Of a DNA stretch of 64,000 nt, positions 1 to 9,534 are shown piece after piece. The stretch comes from Roseateles sp. XES5 (GTDB lineage Bacteria > Pseudomonadota > Alphaproteobacteria > Rhizobiales > Rhizobiaceae): positions 496,001 through 560,000 of the forward strand of contig NZ_CP084753.1 in NCBI RefSeq assembly GCF_020535545.1, read 5' to 3'. Below the pieces are notes generated by a model. It saw nothing but the letters and a program-made list of their open reading frames with translations, made no database searches and had not been told where the DNA came from. Position numbers and translations under genes: made by a program. Position 1 is the first letter of the stretch; each line of letters opens with the position of its first letter.

Positions 1-210
1 TTCGGCGTCGGCGGCGTGAAATCCAATGCCGCGCCCCTCCTCGAGGAGGGCGTTCCCATCTCGTCCATGACCGATCCCGTGCCCCATGCGCTGGTGCTCA
101 CCGCCATCGTCATCGGCTTCGCCACGACGGCGCTGTTCCTCGTCGTGCTGCTCGCGGCGCGCGGCCTCACCGGCACGGACCATGTCGACGGCAGGGAGCA
201 GCCCAAATGA
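1..210 (+). CDS. mrpC: Mrp/Mnh/Pha Na+/H+ antiporter subunit C, 3' part only
   Basis: The reading frame is open from base 1 to the TGA at 208-210, so the 5' end lies outside the window; 69 residues are visible. They include one hydrophobic segment (roughly ALVLTAIVIGFATTALFLVV) followed by a charged tail, as in the C-terminus of NuoK-like MrpC. The stop overlaps the mrpD start in an ATGA, and mrpD-E-F-G follow, which fixes the identity. MrpC is a small integral subunit of the hetero-oligomeric monovalent cation/proton antiporter (Pha system in rhizobia), involved in Na+ and pH homeostasis. Confidence 0.9.
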   Translation, partial: FGVGGVKSNAAPLLEEGVPISSMTDPVPHALVLTAIVIGFATTALFLVVLLAARGLTGTDHVDGREQPK

Positions 211-1844
211 GCGCCTGGCAGCAACATCTCATCATCGCGCCCATCATCATCCCGCTCGTCGCGGGCGCGCTGCTTCTCTTCTTCGACGAGCGCCAGCGCG
301 TCGTCAAAGCCATGGTCAGCGTCGTCTCGTGCCTCGCGCTCGCCGCCGTCGCCATCAGCCTGTTCCGGCTGGCGAGCAGCGAGGCCGGCAGCTTCGAGGG
401 CGTCTATCTTCTCGGTAACTGGCCGGCGCCCTTCGGCATCGTGCTGGTGGTGGACCGGCTGTCGGCGCTGATGCTCGTGCTAGCCTCGATCCTCTCCATC
501 CCGACGCTCGTCTATGCGCTTGCCCGCTGGCACACCGCCGGCGCGCATTTCCATTCGCTCTTCCAGTTCCTGCTGATGGGCCTCAACGGCGCGTTCCTCA
601 CGGGCGACCTCTTCAATCTCTTCGTCTTCTTCGAAGTGATGCTGGCGGCCTCCTACGGCCTGCTGATGCACGGCTCCGGCTCCATGCGCGTCAAGGCGGG
701 CCTGCACTATATCGCCGTCAACCTGGCCGCCGCGCTCTGCTTCCTCATCGGCGTCAGCGCCATATACGGCTCGGCCGGCACGCTCAACATGGCCGACCTT
801 GCCGTGCGCATCGGCGAGATCGAGGGCGAACGGCGCATGCTGCTGGAGGCGGGGGCCGGCATTCTCGGCGTCGTCTTCCTCATCAAGGCGGCGCTGTGGC
901 CGCTGAACTTCTGGCTGGTGCCGGCCTACTCGGCGGCCAGCGCACCGGTGGCCGCGCTCTTCGCCATCATGACCAAGGTCGGCATCTATGTCATCCTGCG
1001 CCTGTCGCTGCTCGTCTTCGGGCAGGGCGCATCGGCCGGCCTCGGCCTCAACGTGCTGCTCTATGGCGGCATGGCCACCGTCGCCTTCGGCACGATCGGC
1101 GTGCTTGCCTCGCAGGCGCTCGGCCGGCTCGCGAGCTATTCGGTGCTCGTCTCCTCCGGCACGCTGCTGGCCGTGCTCGGCCTCAGCAACGGCGAGGTCA
1201 CGGCCGGCGCGCTCTTCTACATGGTCAGTTCCACGCTGACGATCGCCGCCTTCTTCCTGCTCATCGAACTCGTCGAACGCGGCCAGGATGCCGGCGCCTC
1301 GGTTCTCGCCGTCACCATGGAAGCCTATGGCGACGCCGACGACGAAGATCAGGAGGTCGAGGTCGGCGTCACCATGCCGGGAACCATCGCCGTGCTCGGC
1401 ACCTGCTTTGCCGCCTGCGGCATCCTGCTTTCCGGTCTGCCGCCGCTCTCCGGCTTCGTCGCGAAGTTCGCCATGCTGTCGGGCATGATCGGCACGAATG
1501 TCCAGGGCGAGGGACCGATCCCGGCCTCCGTCTGGTGGATCGTCGCCCTCCTCATCCTCTCCGGCCTTGCCGCGCTCATCTCCATGACGCGCGCCGGCAT
1601 CCGCACCTTCTGGGCCTCGATGGAAGGCACCGTGCCACGCGTGCTCGTCATGGAAATGGCGCCCGTCATGCTGCTGATCGCGCTGACCCTGGCGCTGACG
1701 ATCAAGGCGGGGCCTGCCATGAGCTACATGGAGGAGACCGTGCGGACCCTGCAGCAACCCGCGAGCTATATCGACGCGGTGGTCAATGCCCGCCGCGCGG
1801 GCGTTGCGGGGCCGAGCGGCCCGGATGGCGGGGGAGGGATCTGA
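207..1844 (+). CDS. mrpD: Mrp/Mnh/Pha Na+/H+ antiporter subunit D
   Basis: 545-residue polytopic inner-membrane protein of the proton-translocating NADH-quinone oxidoreductase (NuoL/M/N-like) family, the usual length for MrpD. Visible family signatures are the intramembrane Glu in FNLFVFFEVMLAASYG (near residue 145) and the Lys-containing KAALWPLNFWLVPAYSAA segment followed by SAPVAALFAIMTKVG. It starts in the ATGA overlap with mrpC and is followed 1 bp later by mrpE, so translation of the operon is probably coupled. MrpD is thought to carry proton or cation movement in the Mrp complex. Confidence 0.95.
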   Translation: MSAWQQHLIIAPIIIPLVAGALLLFFDERQRVVKAMVSVVSCLALAAVAISLFRLASSEAGSFEGVYLLGNWPAPFGIVLVVDRLSALMLVLASILSIPTLVYALARWHTAGAHFHSLFQFLLMGLNGAFLTGDLFNLFVFFEVMLAASYGLLMHGSGSMRVKAGLHYIAVNLAAALCFLIGVSAIYGSAGTLNMADLAVRIGEIEGERRMLLEAGAGILGVVFLIKAALWPLNFWLVPAYSAASAPVAALFAIMTKVGIYVILRLSLLVFGQGASAGLGLNVLLYGGMATVAFGTIGVLASQALGRLASYSVLVSSGTLLAVLGLSNGEVTAGALFYMVSSTLTIAAFFLLIELVERGQDAGASVLAVTMEAYGDADDEDQEVEVGVTMPGTIAVLGTCFAACGILLSGLPPLSGFVAKFAMLSGMIGTNVQGEGPIPASVWWIVALLILSGLAALISMTRAGIRTFWASMEGTVPRVLVMEMAPVMLLIALTLALTIKAGPAMSYMEETVRTLQQPASYIDAVVNARRAGVAGPSGPDGGGGI

Positions 1845-1845
1845 C

Positions 1846-2322
1846 ATGCTGCCCTATCCGCTGCTCAGCGCCTCGCTCGTCCTCACCTGGCTCGCCCTCA
1901 ACGGCTTCACGCTCGGTCATCTCATTCTCGGCTGCATCGTCTCGGTCTTCGCGTCCTGGGGCATGGCCTCGTTGCGGCCTGCAAAGCCGCGCCTGCCGAA
2001 ATGGTACCTGTTGCCCAAGCTCCTCGGCATCGTGCTCTACGATATCGTGCGCTCGAACATCGCCGTCGCCTCGATCCTCCTGACGGGGCGCAGGGGCCGC
2101 TTCAAATCGGGCTTCATGACGGTACCGCTCGATCTCGAAGACCCGACGGCGCTGGCGGTGCTCTCCGTCATCATCACGAGCACGCCCGGCACCGCCTGGC
2201 TCGAATACAATTCCCTGAACCGCACGGTGCTCATCCATGCGCTCGACCTCGTCGACGAGGAGGCCTGGCGGGTGCTGATCAAGACCCGCTACGAGGCGCT
2301 GCTGATGGAGATTTTCGAATGA
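1846..2322 (+). CDS. mrpE: Mrp/Mnh/Pha antiporter subunit E
   Basis: 158 residues from the ATG at 1846, which lies 1 bp after the mrpD stop and has a GGGGGAGGG ribosome site just upstream. An in-frame upstream start at 1786 would overlap mrpD by 20 codons and is less likely. The protein has N-terminal hydrophobic segments and the MrpE-type C-terminal pattern LAVLSVIITSTPGTAWLEY. It is a structural subunit of the multi-subunit cation/proton antiporter. The stop overlaps the mrpF start (ATGA at 2319). Confidence 0.93.
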   Translation: MLPYPLLSASLVLTWLALNGFTLGHLILGCIVSVFASWGMASLRPAKPRLPKWYLLPKLLGIVLYDIVRSNIAVASILLTGRRGRFKSGFMTVPLDLEDPTALAVLSVIITSTPGTAWLEYNSLNRTVLIHALDLVDEEAWRVLIKTRYEALLMEIFE

Positions 2323-2600
2323 GCCACACGATCCTTGTCTGGTCCGTCAATTTCGCCCAGGTCTGCCTCGTGGCCGCCATGGCGCTCGCGGCGCTGCGCA
2401 TGTCGCGTGGCCCGCGCGCCCAGGATCGGGTTCTGGCGCTCGACACGCTCTATCTCAATTCCATGCTGCTCTTAATGGTGTTCGGCATCCGCACCGGCAA
2501 GGTCATCTATTTCGAGGCCTCGCTGGTCATCGGCATGCTCGGCTTCGTCGCCACCGTGGCGCTCGCCAAATTCCTGATGCGCGGGGAGGTGATCGAATGA
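2319..2600 (+). CDS. mrpF: Mrp/Mnh/Pha antiporter subunit F
   Basis: 93 residues starting in the ATGA overlap with mrpE. It contains three hydrophobic segments and the family's RGPRAQDRVLALDTLYLNS motif. A longer in-frame reading from 2001 runs inside mrpE and is an overlap artefact. It is a small membrane subunit of the Mrp complex; its stop overlaps the mrpG start (ATGA at 2597). Confidence 0.93.
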   Translation: MSHTILVWSVNFAQVCLVAAMALAALRMSRGPRAQDRVLALDTLYLNSMLLLMVFGIRTGKVIYFEASLVIGMLGFVATVALAKFLMRGEVIE

Positions 2601-2995
2601 GCACGATCGAGCATGCCGGCGACCTGCCGGCCTGGGCCGCCCTTGTCGTTTCCTTCTTTCTCGTCATCGGCGCCGGCCTTGCCCTGATCGGCACCATCGG
2701 CTTCGCCCGCCTGCCGACCTTCTACGAGCGCATCCACGCGCCGACACTCGGCACGAGCTGGGGCACCGGCGGCATCGTCATGGCCTCGATGATCTTCTTC
2801 ACGGTGCTGGCCACGCGGCCCGTCGTGCACGAAATTCTCATCGGCATCTTCGTGACGGTGACGACGCCGGTCACGCTGATGCTGCTCGCCCGCGCGGCGC
2901 TTCACCGCGACCGCGCGGAGGGCAATCCGGACGTGCCGCCCGCAGCCGCCGAAGAGCCGGAGGCAGGCGAGGGCCAACCCACTGCCGGCGTCTGA
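2597..2995 (+). CDS. mrpG: Mrp/Mnh/Pha antiporter subunit G
   Basis: 132 residues, MnhG/PhaG family: three transmembrane segments with GFARLPTFYERIHAPTLGTS, the MrpG signature, near residues 36-55. The C-terminal 25 residues are Pro/Ala/Glu-rich and cytoplasmic. It is the last gene of the C-D-E-F-G order, all joined by 1-bp gaps or ATGA overlaps. The next gene (ftsK-like) is 246 bp away and is probably a separate transcription unit. Confidence 0.93.
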   Translation: MSTIEHAGDLPAWAALVVSFFLVIGAGLALIGTIGFARLPTFYERIHAPTLGTSWGTGGIVMASMIFFTVLATRPVVHEILIGIFVTVTTPVTLMLLARAALHRDRAEGNPDVPPAAAEEPEAGEGQPTAGV

Positions 2996-3177
2996 TTCCA
3001 TCTTCGAACGCTCCCCCGGCCAGCGCCTTTGGACAGGACGGAGAGGGCCCGATCGCAAAAGATTTTTTCCGATCCCGGGCGGGCCGATTTCGCCCGCTGG
3101 AGCGCCGGTTTCGCTCTCTGTAACGACGTTCTGGAACGGGAATTCAGAAAGGAATCTGGTCCCGTCCAAAGACATTG

Positions 3178-3199
3178 TTAACCTTCATTTCCTAACCAT
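3178..3199 (+). promoter_or_regulatory. two TTAACC-type half-sites before ftsK-like gene
   Basis: TTAACCTT (3178-3185) and CTAACCAT (3192-3199) each differ by one base from TTAACCAT, the half-site commonly associated with the alphaproteobacterial cell-cycle regulator CtrA. They lie about 45-60 bp before the start of a chromosome-segregation gene. The regulator assignment is inference only; short AT-rich words occur by chance. Confidence 0.3.
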
Positions 3200-3241
3200 C
3201 TACGCATCCCTATCGGCAATGATCGTCGAGATTTCAGGTTC

Positions 3242-5929
3242 ATGCGTATTTCTAGAACAAACTTCTATCCCATCCTCGAAACCGAAGGGGAAAACGACGA
3301 GCAGTCGTCGTACTACTCCTATGAAAACAGCGCCTTGCCGGAGGTTACCCCGGAGGCAGAGGAATGGCATGCCGTCCATGAGCCGGTCGCCAACGACGAA
3401 GACTACCGGCCGCGCTTCCGTTCGCCGGCGCTAAGGAGCTACGATCCCGGCCAATATGCCGACGGCAGCTGGGAAAGCCATTTCTACATGGCCCCGAATG
3501 TCCGCTTCACGCGCACGCCCGACAAGGTCGCCGCCAAGATCGAAGAGGCGGCCGCAATCGAGGTGCAGGTCGCTGCGCCCGTTGCCGAGGAGCACCTTGC
3601 TCCGGTGGAGCAGCCCGCCGTCACCCGTCAGCCCGAAGCGCAACCCGAGCAGCTCACGCAGGCCCAGCTGCTGCAGCGCCTGCGCGATGCGCTGGACGAT
3701 CGTCGCCAGCGCGTCGAGCAGCAGCCGGCCCCCGCACCGGCAGAACCGGCACCCCGCTTCGTCCAGGCCGTCGTCACCGCCGCGACGAGCGGCGCCGCCA
3801 CCGACGTCGTCTACAAGCCCACCGTTCCGCTGCAGCCCTTCATGGCGCGGGCGCCCCTCGTCGCGCCCCCGGCCGCAAAGCCGGACGTGCGCGCCGCGAT
3901 CGACCGCTTCGCCCATCTCTCCGACCACGCCTTCTTCGAAACGCTGGCGCCCGAAGACGCCGCAAGCGACGAGCCGACCCGTCCGGCTGTGACCGTGGTC
4001 CGCATGCCGCTGCCGACGCCGGCCCCCGTTCAGGCGCCCGTTGCCATTGCCATGCCGGCACCGGTCGAGCAGAAGCGCGAGGAACCGTCCTCAGTCGCCG
4101 CGCTCTTCCGCGTCGTCGAATGCCGTCCGGCCACGACCACACGCGCGGCGTTCGTCGCACCTGTCGCCACGCTTCCCGCCGTAAAAGCCGAACCGGTCGT
4201 CATCGAAGCGGCTGCCGTCCCCGTCGTCGTTCCCGCGGCCGTCGAACTCAAGCCGGCCCCGGTCGTCGCCATCACGCCGGCCGCCGTCATCGAACCCGTG
4301 CGCGAAACGCCCTCGTCGGTGCTGTCGCGCGCCCGGCCGTTCCAGGTCACGCTTGCGACGCCCGCCGGCGATACCTACGAATATCCGCCGCGTGAACTCC
4401 TGCAGGAACCGCCGCGCACCGTCGGCTTCGTGCTGACGCAGGAGCAGCTGGAACAGAATGCCGGCCTTCTCGAAAGCGTGCTGGAAGACTTCGGCGTGCG
4501 CGGCGAGATCATCCATGTCCGCCCCGGTCCGGTCGTCACCCTCTACGAATTCGAGCCGGCGCCGGGCGTCAAATCCTCGCGCGTCATCGGTCTTGCCGAC
4601 GACATCGCCCGCTCCATGTCGGCCCTGTCGGCGCGTGTCGCCGTGGTGCCCGGCCGTAACGTCATCGGCATCGAACTGCCCAACGCCACCCGCGAGACGG
4701 TCTATTTCCGCGAAATGATCGACTCCCCGGACTTCGCCAAGACCGGTTTCAAGCTGCCGATCTGCCTCGGCAAGACCATCGGCGGTGAACCCGTCATCGC
4801 GGAACTCGCGAAGATGCCGCATCTGCTCGTCGCCGGTACCACCGGCTCGGGCAAGTCGGTCGCCATCAACACCATGATCCTGTCGCTGCTCTACCGGTTC
4901 CGCCCGGAAGAATGCCGCCTGATCATGGTCGATCCCAAGATGCTGGAACTGTCGATCTATGACGGTATTCCGCATCTGCTGACCCCCGTCGTCACCGATC
5001 CCAAGAAGGCCGTCATGGCGCTGAAATGGGCGGTGCGCGAGATGGAGGACCGCTACCGGAAAATGTCCCGCCTCGGCGTGCGCAACATCGACGGCTACAA
5101 CAACCGCGTCGCCGCCGCGCGCGACAAGGGCGAGACGATCACGATCAGCGTCCAGACCGGCTTCGACAAGGGAACCGGCGAGGCGATCAACGAGGAGCAG
5201 GAACTCTCCCTCGATCCGATGCCCTATATCGTCGTCATCGTCGACGAGCTGGCCGATCTGATGATGGTGGTGGGCAAGAAGATCGAGGAACTGATCGCCC
5301 GCCTGGCGCAGAAGGCCCGCGCCGCCGGCATCCACCTGATCCTGGCCACGCAGCGCCCCTCGGTGGACGTGATCACGGGCCTGATCAAGGCCAATATCCC
5401 CACCCGCATCGCCTTCTCGGTGGGCTCCAAGATCGACAGCCGCACCATCCTCGGCGAACAGGGGGCCGAACAGCTCCTTGGCCAGGGCGACATGCTGCAC
5501 ATGGCCGGCGGCGGGCGCATTTCCCGCGTCCATGGCCCGTTCGTTTCCGACGAGGAAGTCGAAAAGGTCGTCCTCCATCTCAAGGCCCAGGGCCGTCCGG
5601 AATATCTGGAGACGGTAACGGCCGACGAGGAGGAAGAAGAGGAAGAGAAGCCGGCAACCGGCGGCGCGGTGTTCGACAAGGGCGACATCGCGGCCGAGGA
5701 CGGCGACGACCTCTACGAAAAGGCCGTCAAGGTCGTCATGCGTGACCGCAAGTGCTCGACCTCCTACATCCAGCGCCGCCTTGCCGTCGGCTACAACCGG
5801 GCCGCGTCCCTTGTCGAGCGCATGGAAAAGGAAGGCCTCGTCGGCCCGGCCAACCATGTCGGCAAACGCGAGATCATCACCGGCGAGCGCGCGAGCATGC
5901 CGCCGCCGGAAGCCGACGACGCGGAATAA
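3242..5929 (+). CDS. FtsK/SpoIIIE-family DNA translocase lacking the N-terminal membrane domain
   Basis: 895 residues. Residues 1 to about 370 are polar and then Pro/Ala/Val-rich, with no transmembrane segment, unlike classical FtsK with four N-terminal helices. Next comes the alpha/beta motor domain, with [12 protein letters not shown] acidic stretches absent and the conserved [17 protein letters not shown] block present. Walker A is GTTGSGKSV (Lys538), Walker B is [13 protein letters not shown] (about residue 665), and [13 protein letters not shown] follows. An acidic linker (EEEEEEEK) leads to a C-terminal gamma winged helix ([18 protein letters not shown]). The role is hexameric, ATP-driven DNA pumping toward KOPS/dif. 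Rhizobia often carry a membrane-bound FtsK plus a second soluble-type homologue, and this looks like the second type. Start is the ATG at 3242. Confidence 0.9.
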   Translation: MRISRTNFYPILETEGENDEQSSYYSYENSALPEVTPEAEEWHAVHEPVANDEDYRPRFRSPALRSYDPGQYADGSWESHFYMAPNVRFTRTPDKVAAKIEEAAAIEVQVAAPVAEEHLAPVEQPAVTRQPEAQPEQLTQAQLLQRLRDALDDRRQRVEQQPAPAPAEPAPRFVQAVVTAATSGAATDVVYKPTVPLQPFMARAPLVAPPAAKPDVRAAIDRFAHLSDHAFFETLAPEDAASDEPTRPAVTVVRMPLPTPAPVQAPVAIAMPAPVEQKREEPSSVAALFRVVECRPATTTRAAFVAPVATLPAVKAEPVVIEAAAVPVVVPAAVELKPAPVVAITPAAVIEPVRETPSSVLSRARPFQVTLATPAGDTYEYPPRELLQEPPRTVGFVLTQEQLEQNAGLLESVLEDFGVRGEIIHVRPGPVVTLYEFEPAPGVKSSRVIGLADDIARSMSALSARVAVVPGRNVIGIELPNATRETVYFREMIDSPDFAKTGFKLPICLGKTIGGEPVIAELAKMPHLLVAGTTGSGKSVAINTMILSLLYRFRPEECRLIMVDPKMLELSIYDGIPHLLTPVVTDPKKAVMALKWAVREMEDRYRKMSRLGVRNIDGYNNRVAAARDKGETITISVQTGFDKGTGEAINEEQELSLDPMPYIVVIVDELADLMMVVGKKIEELIARLAQKARAAGIHLILATQRPSVDVITGLIKANIPTRIAFSVGSKIDSRTILGEQGAEQLLGQGDMLHMAGGGRISRVHGPFVSDEEVEKVVLHLKAQGRPEYLETVTADEEEEEEEKPATGGAVFDKGDIAAEDGDDLYEKAVKVVMRDRKCSTSYIQRRLAVGYNRAASLVERMEKEGLVGPANHVGKREIITGERASMPPPEADDAE

Positions 5930-5939
5930 GTCTTATCCC

Positions 5940-5958
5940 CGGCCGTTGAGAACGGCCG
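5940..5958 (+). terminator. hairpin after ftsK-like gene
   Basis: Perfect 8-bp stem CGGCCGTT / AACGGCCG with a GAG loop, 11 bp after the ftsK-like stop. It is followed by a T-rich but interrupted tract. It probably acts as a weak terminator or mRNA 3' end. Confidence 0.5.
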
Positions 5959-5998
5959 AGGATTTGTCCTATTTATTTGAACCGACATGGATTTTTGC

Positions 5999-6030
5999 AA
6001 TCCGGCCCGCTTCCGTGGGCCGGATTTTGC
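5999..6030 (+). terminator. Rho-independent terminator upstream of fba
   Basis: Perfect 10-bp stem AATCCGGCCC / GGGCCGGATT with an 8-nt loop, followed by a T-rich tail (TTGCCTCTTT). It separates the ftsK-like gene from the aldolase gene. Confidence 0.7.
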
Positions 6031-6173
6031 CTCTTTCCACGAGAAATTTATTTCCGCCGCTCCATTTAATCGATTTGGCTCCCGATGGGGTCTTTCAGGC
6101 CTGTTGCATATGGTGGGCGATGCGTGAATAGTGCCGCCAACCCCGTCATAAAGGCATCCGAAGGAGGATAGGA

Positions 6174-7217
6174 ATGGCATTGATCACCATGCGGCAGTTG
6201 CTCGACCACGCAGCGGAGAACGACTACGCACTGCCCGCGTTCAACGTTAACAACCTGGAGTATGTCCAGGCGGTCATGCGCGCGGCGGATGCCACGGACT
6301 CCCCGGTGATCCTGCAGGCAAGCCGCGGTGCGCGTTCCTATGCCGGCGATGCGTTCCTGCGCCACCTCATCCTCGGCGCTGCCGAGGAATATCCGCATAT
6401 CCCGGTCTGCCTGCATCTCGACCACGGCGACCAGCCCTCGACCTGCATCTCGGCCATCACCAACGGCTTCACCTCCGTCATGATGGACGGCTCGCTGCTC
6501 GCCGACGGCAAGACCGTCGCCAGCTATGAGTACAATGTCGACGTGACGGCGGAAGTTGTGAAGATCGCCCATGCGGCCGGCGTCTCGGTCGAAGGCGAAC
6601 TTGGATGTCTCGGCAACCTCGAAACGGGCGCCGGCGACAAGGAAGACGGCCACGGCTTCGAGGGCAAGCTTTCTCGCGAAGAGCTGCTGACCGACCCGGA
6701 CCAGGCGCTCGACTTCGTCTCCAAGACCGGCGTCGACGCGCTGGCGATTGCCATCGGCACCAGCCACGGCGCCTACAAGTTCAGCCGCAAGCCCACCGGC
6801 GACATCCTGGCCATCAGCCGCGTCAAGGAAATCCACGCCCGCATTCCCAATACCCATCTGGTGATGCATGGCTCCTCCAGCGTGCCGCAGGAGCTGCTGG
6901 CCATCATCAACCAGTACGGCGGCAAGATGAAGGAGACCTTCGGCGTGCCGGTCGAGGAGATCCAGGAAGCCATCAAGCATGGCGTGCGCAAGATCAATAT
7001 CGACACCGATATCCGCCTGGCCATGACCGGCGCGGTGCGCAAGAACTTCAAGGAAAAGCCGGACAATTTCGACCCGCGCACCTATCTGAAGCCGGCGACC
7101 GCGCTGATGACCGAAGTCTGCAAGGAGCGCTTCGAGGCCTTCCGCACCGCCGGCAAGGCGTCCAGCATTCGCGTCAAGCGCCTGCCCGACATGGCGAAGT
7201 TCTACGCCACCAAGTAA
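6174..7217 (+). CDS. fba: class II fructose-1,6-bisphosphate aldolase
   Basis: 347 residues, full length for the Zn-dependent class II aldolase of the Calvin-cycle/CbbA subtype. It cleaves fructose-1,6-bisphosphate to dihydroxyacetone phosphate and glyceraldehyde-3-phosphate. Family landmarks are LPAFNVNN near the N-terminus, HLDHGDQ (zinc His pair and catalytic Asp region), [28 protein letters not shown] and [11 protein letters not shown] (phosphate site). A strong AAGGAGGA ribosome site precedes the ATG. It is flanked by terminators on both sides, so it is probably a single-gene unit. No other Calvin-cycle genes lie nearby, so a glycolytic or gluconeogenic role is most likely. Confidence 0.95.
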   Translation: MALITMRQLLDHAAENDYALPAFNVNNLEYVQAVMRAADATDSPVILQASRGARSYAGDAFLRHLILGAAEEYPHIPVCLHLDHGDQPSTCISAITNGFTSVMMDGSLLADGKTVASYEYNVDVTAEVVKIAHAAGVSVEGELGCLGNLETGAGDKEDGHGFEGKLSREELLTDPDQALDFVSKTGVDALAIAIGTSHGAYKFSRKPTGDILAISRVKEIHARIPNTHLVMHGSSSVPQELLAIINQYGGKMKETFGVPVEEIQEAIKHGVRKINIDTDIRLAMTGAVRKNFKEKPDNFDPRTYLKPATALMTEVCKERFEAFRTAGKASSIRVKRLPDMAKFYATK

Positions 7218-7240
7218 CACGCGCGATCTCGCATCGTTCG

Positions 7241-7272
7241 ACGCCCTTCCGGCTTTGCCGGGAGGGCGTTTT
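7241..7272 (+). terminator. Rho-independent terminator of fba
   Basis: 12-bp stem ACGCCCTTCCGG / CCGGGAGGGCGT (one G-T pair), loop CTTTG, then TTTTTG. It starts 24 bp after the aldolase stop. Confidence 0.85.
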
Positions 7273-7447
7273 TGTCTGCCCCGGCGACCGCTGCTTCCCG
7301 GAGCATGGCGGTGTAATTTTATTGATAAACAGGCCATTCACGACGGATTGTGCAGCCGGCGCCCTTGCCGCCCACCCATCCTCCTCTTAAAGATTGCCCA
7401 CCCCCTATGGAATGTCGCGGCTGCGGCCCGACCGGTGCGAGGACATG

Positions 7448-8593
7448 ATGAGCGTAGAGCAGGCCCTGACGATCGCAGACCTCAAGGAACAGGCCCGCCG
7501 CCGCGTGCCGCGCATGTTCTACGACTACGCGGATTCGGGCAGCTGGACCGAGAGCACCTACCGCGCCAACGAGAGCGACTTCCAGAAGATCAAGCTGCGC
7601 CAGCGCGTGGCCGTGAACATGGAGAACCGCAGCACGGCGGCGCGCATGGTGGGCGTGGACGTGAAGATGCCCGTGGCCATCGCGCCCACCGGCCTGACCG
7701 GCATGCAGCATGCCGATGGCGAGATCCTGGCGGCCCAGGCGGCCGAGGCCTTCGGCATTCCCTTCACGCTTTCGACCATGAGCATCTGCTCCATCGAGGA
7801 CGTGGCGGCCCACACCCGGGCGCCCTTCTGGTTCCAGCTCTATGTGATGCGCGACCGCGACTTCATCGAGCGCCTGATCGACCGGGCCAAGGCCGCCAAC
7901 TGCGGCGCCCTGGTCCTGACCCTGGACCTGCAGATCCTGGGTCAGCGCCACAAGGACCTGAAGAACGGGCTCTCCGCCCCGCCGCGCTTCACGCCGAAGC
8001 ACGTGTGGCAGATGGCGACGCGGCCCTTCTGGTGCCTCGACATGCTCGGTACAAAGCGCCGCACCTTCGGCAATATCGTCGGCCACGCCAAGAGCGTCAC
8101 GGACCTCTCCTCGCTCTCCGCCTGGACCACCGAACAGTTCGACCCGCAACTGTCCTGGAAGGACATCCAGTGGATCCGCGACCGGTGGGGCGGCAAGCTC
8201 ATCCTCAAGGGCATTCAGGATGTGGAAGACGCCAAGCTGGCCGCCGACTCGGGCGCGGACGCCCTGATCGTGAGCAACCATGGCGGCCGCCAGCTCGACG
8301 GGGCCGAGTCCAGCATCCAGGCCCTGCCCCGCATCGTGGAGGCGGTGGGCTCGCGCATCGAGGTGCATATGGACGGCGGCGTGCGCTCCGGCCAGGATGT
8401 GCTCAAGGCCTGGGCCCTGGGCGCCAAGGGCACCTATATCGGCCGCTCCATGCTCTACGGCCTGGGCGCCGGCGGCAAGGCCGGCGTGCGCCGTACGCTG
8501 GAGATCATCCGCAAGGAACTCGACGTCACCCTCGCGCTCTGCGGCGAACGCGACGTCAAGAACCTCTCGCGCAACAATCTGCTTCGGGATTGA
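7448..8593 (+). CDS. lldD: FMN-dependent alpha-hydroxy-acid dehydrogenase (L-lactate dehydrogenase LldD-like)
   Basis: About 381 residues, the usual size for the FMN alpha-hydroxy-acid oxidase/dehydrogenase family. It has MFYDYADSGS near the N-terminus, PVAIAPTGLTGM, FQLYVMRDR, the catalytic-His motif SNHGGRQLDGA, and the FMN phosphate site VHMDGGVRSGQDVLKA. It probably oxidises L-lactate to pyruvate, passing electrons to the respiratory chain; other 2-hydroxy acids are possible. GAGG at 7438-7441 favours ATG 7448 over ATG 7445 or the upstream in-frame start at 7394. Several blocks use GTG and CTG where neighbouring genes use GTC and CTC, and the protein looks like Burkholderiales homologues, hinting at transfer. 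Confidence 0.85.
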   Translation: MSVEQALTIADLKEQARRRVPRMFYDYADSGSWTESTYRANESDFQKIKLRQRVAVNMENRSTAARMVGVDVKMPVAIAPTGLTGMQHADGEILAAQAAEAFGIPFTLSTMSICSIEDVAAHTRAPFWFQLYVMRDRDFIERLIDRAKAANCGALVLTLDLQILGQRHKDLKNGLSAPPRFTPKHVWQMATRPFWCLDMLGTKRRTFGNIVGHAKSVTDLSSLSAWTTEQFDPQLSWKDIQWIRDRWGGKLILKGIQDVEDAKLAADSGADALIVSNHGGRQLDGAESSIQALPRIVEAVGSRIEVHMDGGVRSGQDVLKAWALGAKGTYIGRSMLYGLGAGGKAGVRRTLEIIRKELDVTLALCGERDVKNLSRNNLLRD

Positions 8594-8617
8594 GACAGGA
8601 CCGGTAGGCGTTTCCCC

Positions 8618-8644
8618 CGCGTTGATCCGCGCCGGATCAACGCG
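8618..8644. terminator. bidirectional hairpin between lldD and lysR
   Basis: Perfect 11-bp inverted repeat CGCGTTGATCC / GGATCAACGCG around GCGCC, between two convergent genes. There is no clean T-tract on either side. Confidence 0.5.
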
Positions 8645-8665
8645 TTCCCTGCTTCACGTCGGATC

Positions 8666-9523
8666 TTAGGAGCCTTGCCGAAGGGTGCGGCGCAGGAAAT
8701 CCGTCAGACGGTCGACGGCGCTTCCCGTTGAAGCGGGATTTCGCAAGATGCCGATTTCCAGTTCCCGAAGCCGCGGCAAGCCCTCATTGTCGCCGATAAC
8801 GCGCAAGGAAGGCGGAACACTGCACAGGGCAAGCCCCGCGACGGCGAGACCTGCCTGCACGACTGCGGTGAGACCGAACAAGCTGGCGCTCGAATACATG
8901 CATCGATAGGCACGTGCATCGACGGCGAGCGCGTCGAGGACATTTGCTCGCGCTGCGCATCCGGCCTCGAACAATGCGATTGGAAGCGGGTCATCCTGCC
9001 ATACGGCGTGAGACGGCGCGGTGACCCAGACGAAGGGCTCCCGGCGGAGGATTTCGACGGGCTGATTGGGGAGACGAGTGACGATCGCAAGATCAATCCG
9101 CCGCTCTTCGATTGCCCTGGACAGCGAGGCCGAAGGTTCGCAGACCAGCTCGATCGTCACCAACGGATAGTCGGCCGCAAAGCGCTCCAGCACAGGCGGT
9201 AGCAGGAAAGCGGCATAGTCGTCGGGGACACCAAGCCGAACGCATCCGACCTCCTCGGGCTGTGCGATGCTCGCCCAGGCCTCGTCCGACATTTTCAGGA
9301 GCCGGCGGGCATGAAGCAGAAGCTCCGCACCAACGGCATTCAAGGTGACGGCCTTCGAGCCCCGGATCAACAGGCGCTTGCCCACGGCCTGTTCCAGCCG
9401 TTGCATCTGCATGCTGACAGCCGACTGGCTGCGTCCGATCCGGGGCGCAGCACTGGAAAAACTCCCCGTTTCGGCAACGGCGACAAATGTCTTCAGAAGG
9501 TCAAGATCGAGCGGTGCAGTCAT
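8666..9523 (-). CDS. LysR-family transcriptional regulator
   Basis: 285 residues from the ATG whose complement is at 9521-9523; an upstream in-frame start (9598) would run across the operator and into the region before the divergent gene. The N-terminal HTH (DLLKTFVAVAETGSFSSAA, then RSQSAVSMQMQRLE) is typical LysR, followed by a periplasmic-binding-protein-like co-inducer domain. It is divergent from an EamA transporter gene with a perfect 9-bp inverted repeat in between, so it probably controls that transporter and itself. The inducer is unknown. Confidence 0.9.
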   Translation of the reverse strand: MTAPLDLDLLKTFVAVAETGSFSSAAPRIGRSQSAVSMQMQRLEQAVGKRLLIRGSKAVTLNAVGAELLLHARRLLKMSDEAWASIAQPEEVGCVRLGVPDDYAAFLLPPVLERFAADYPLVTIELVCEPSASLSRAIEERRIDLAIVTRLPNQPVEILRREPFVWVTAPSHAVWQDDPLPIALFEAGCAARANVLDALAVDARAYRCMYSSASLFGLTAVVQAGLAVAGLALCSVPPSLRVIGDNEGLPRLRELEIGILRNPASTGSAVDRLTDFLRRTLRQGS

Positions 9524-9534
9524 GCCATCAGCAT

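Noticed and set aside
4091..5857. 588-residue antisense frame inside the ftsK-like gene, and similar long frames opposite mrpD and the glycosyltransferases
   Set aside because: High GC produces long stop-free antisense frames; all have low-complexity His/Asp/Arg-rich translations and no ribosome site.
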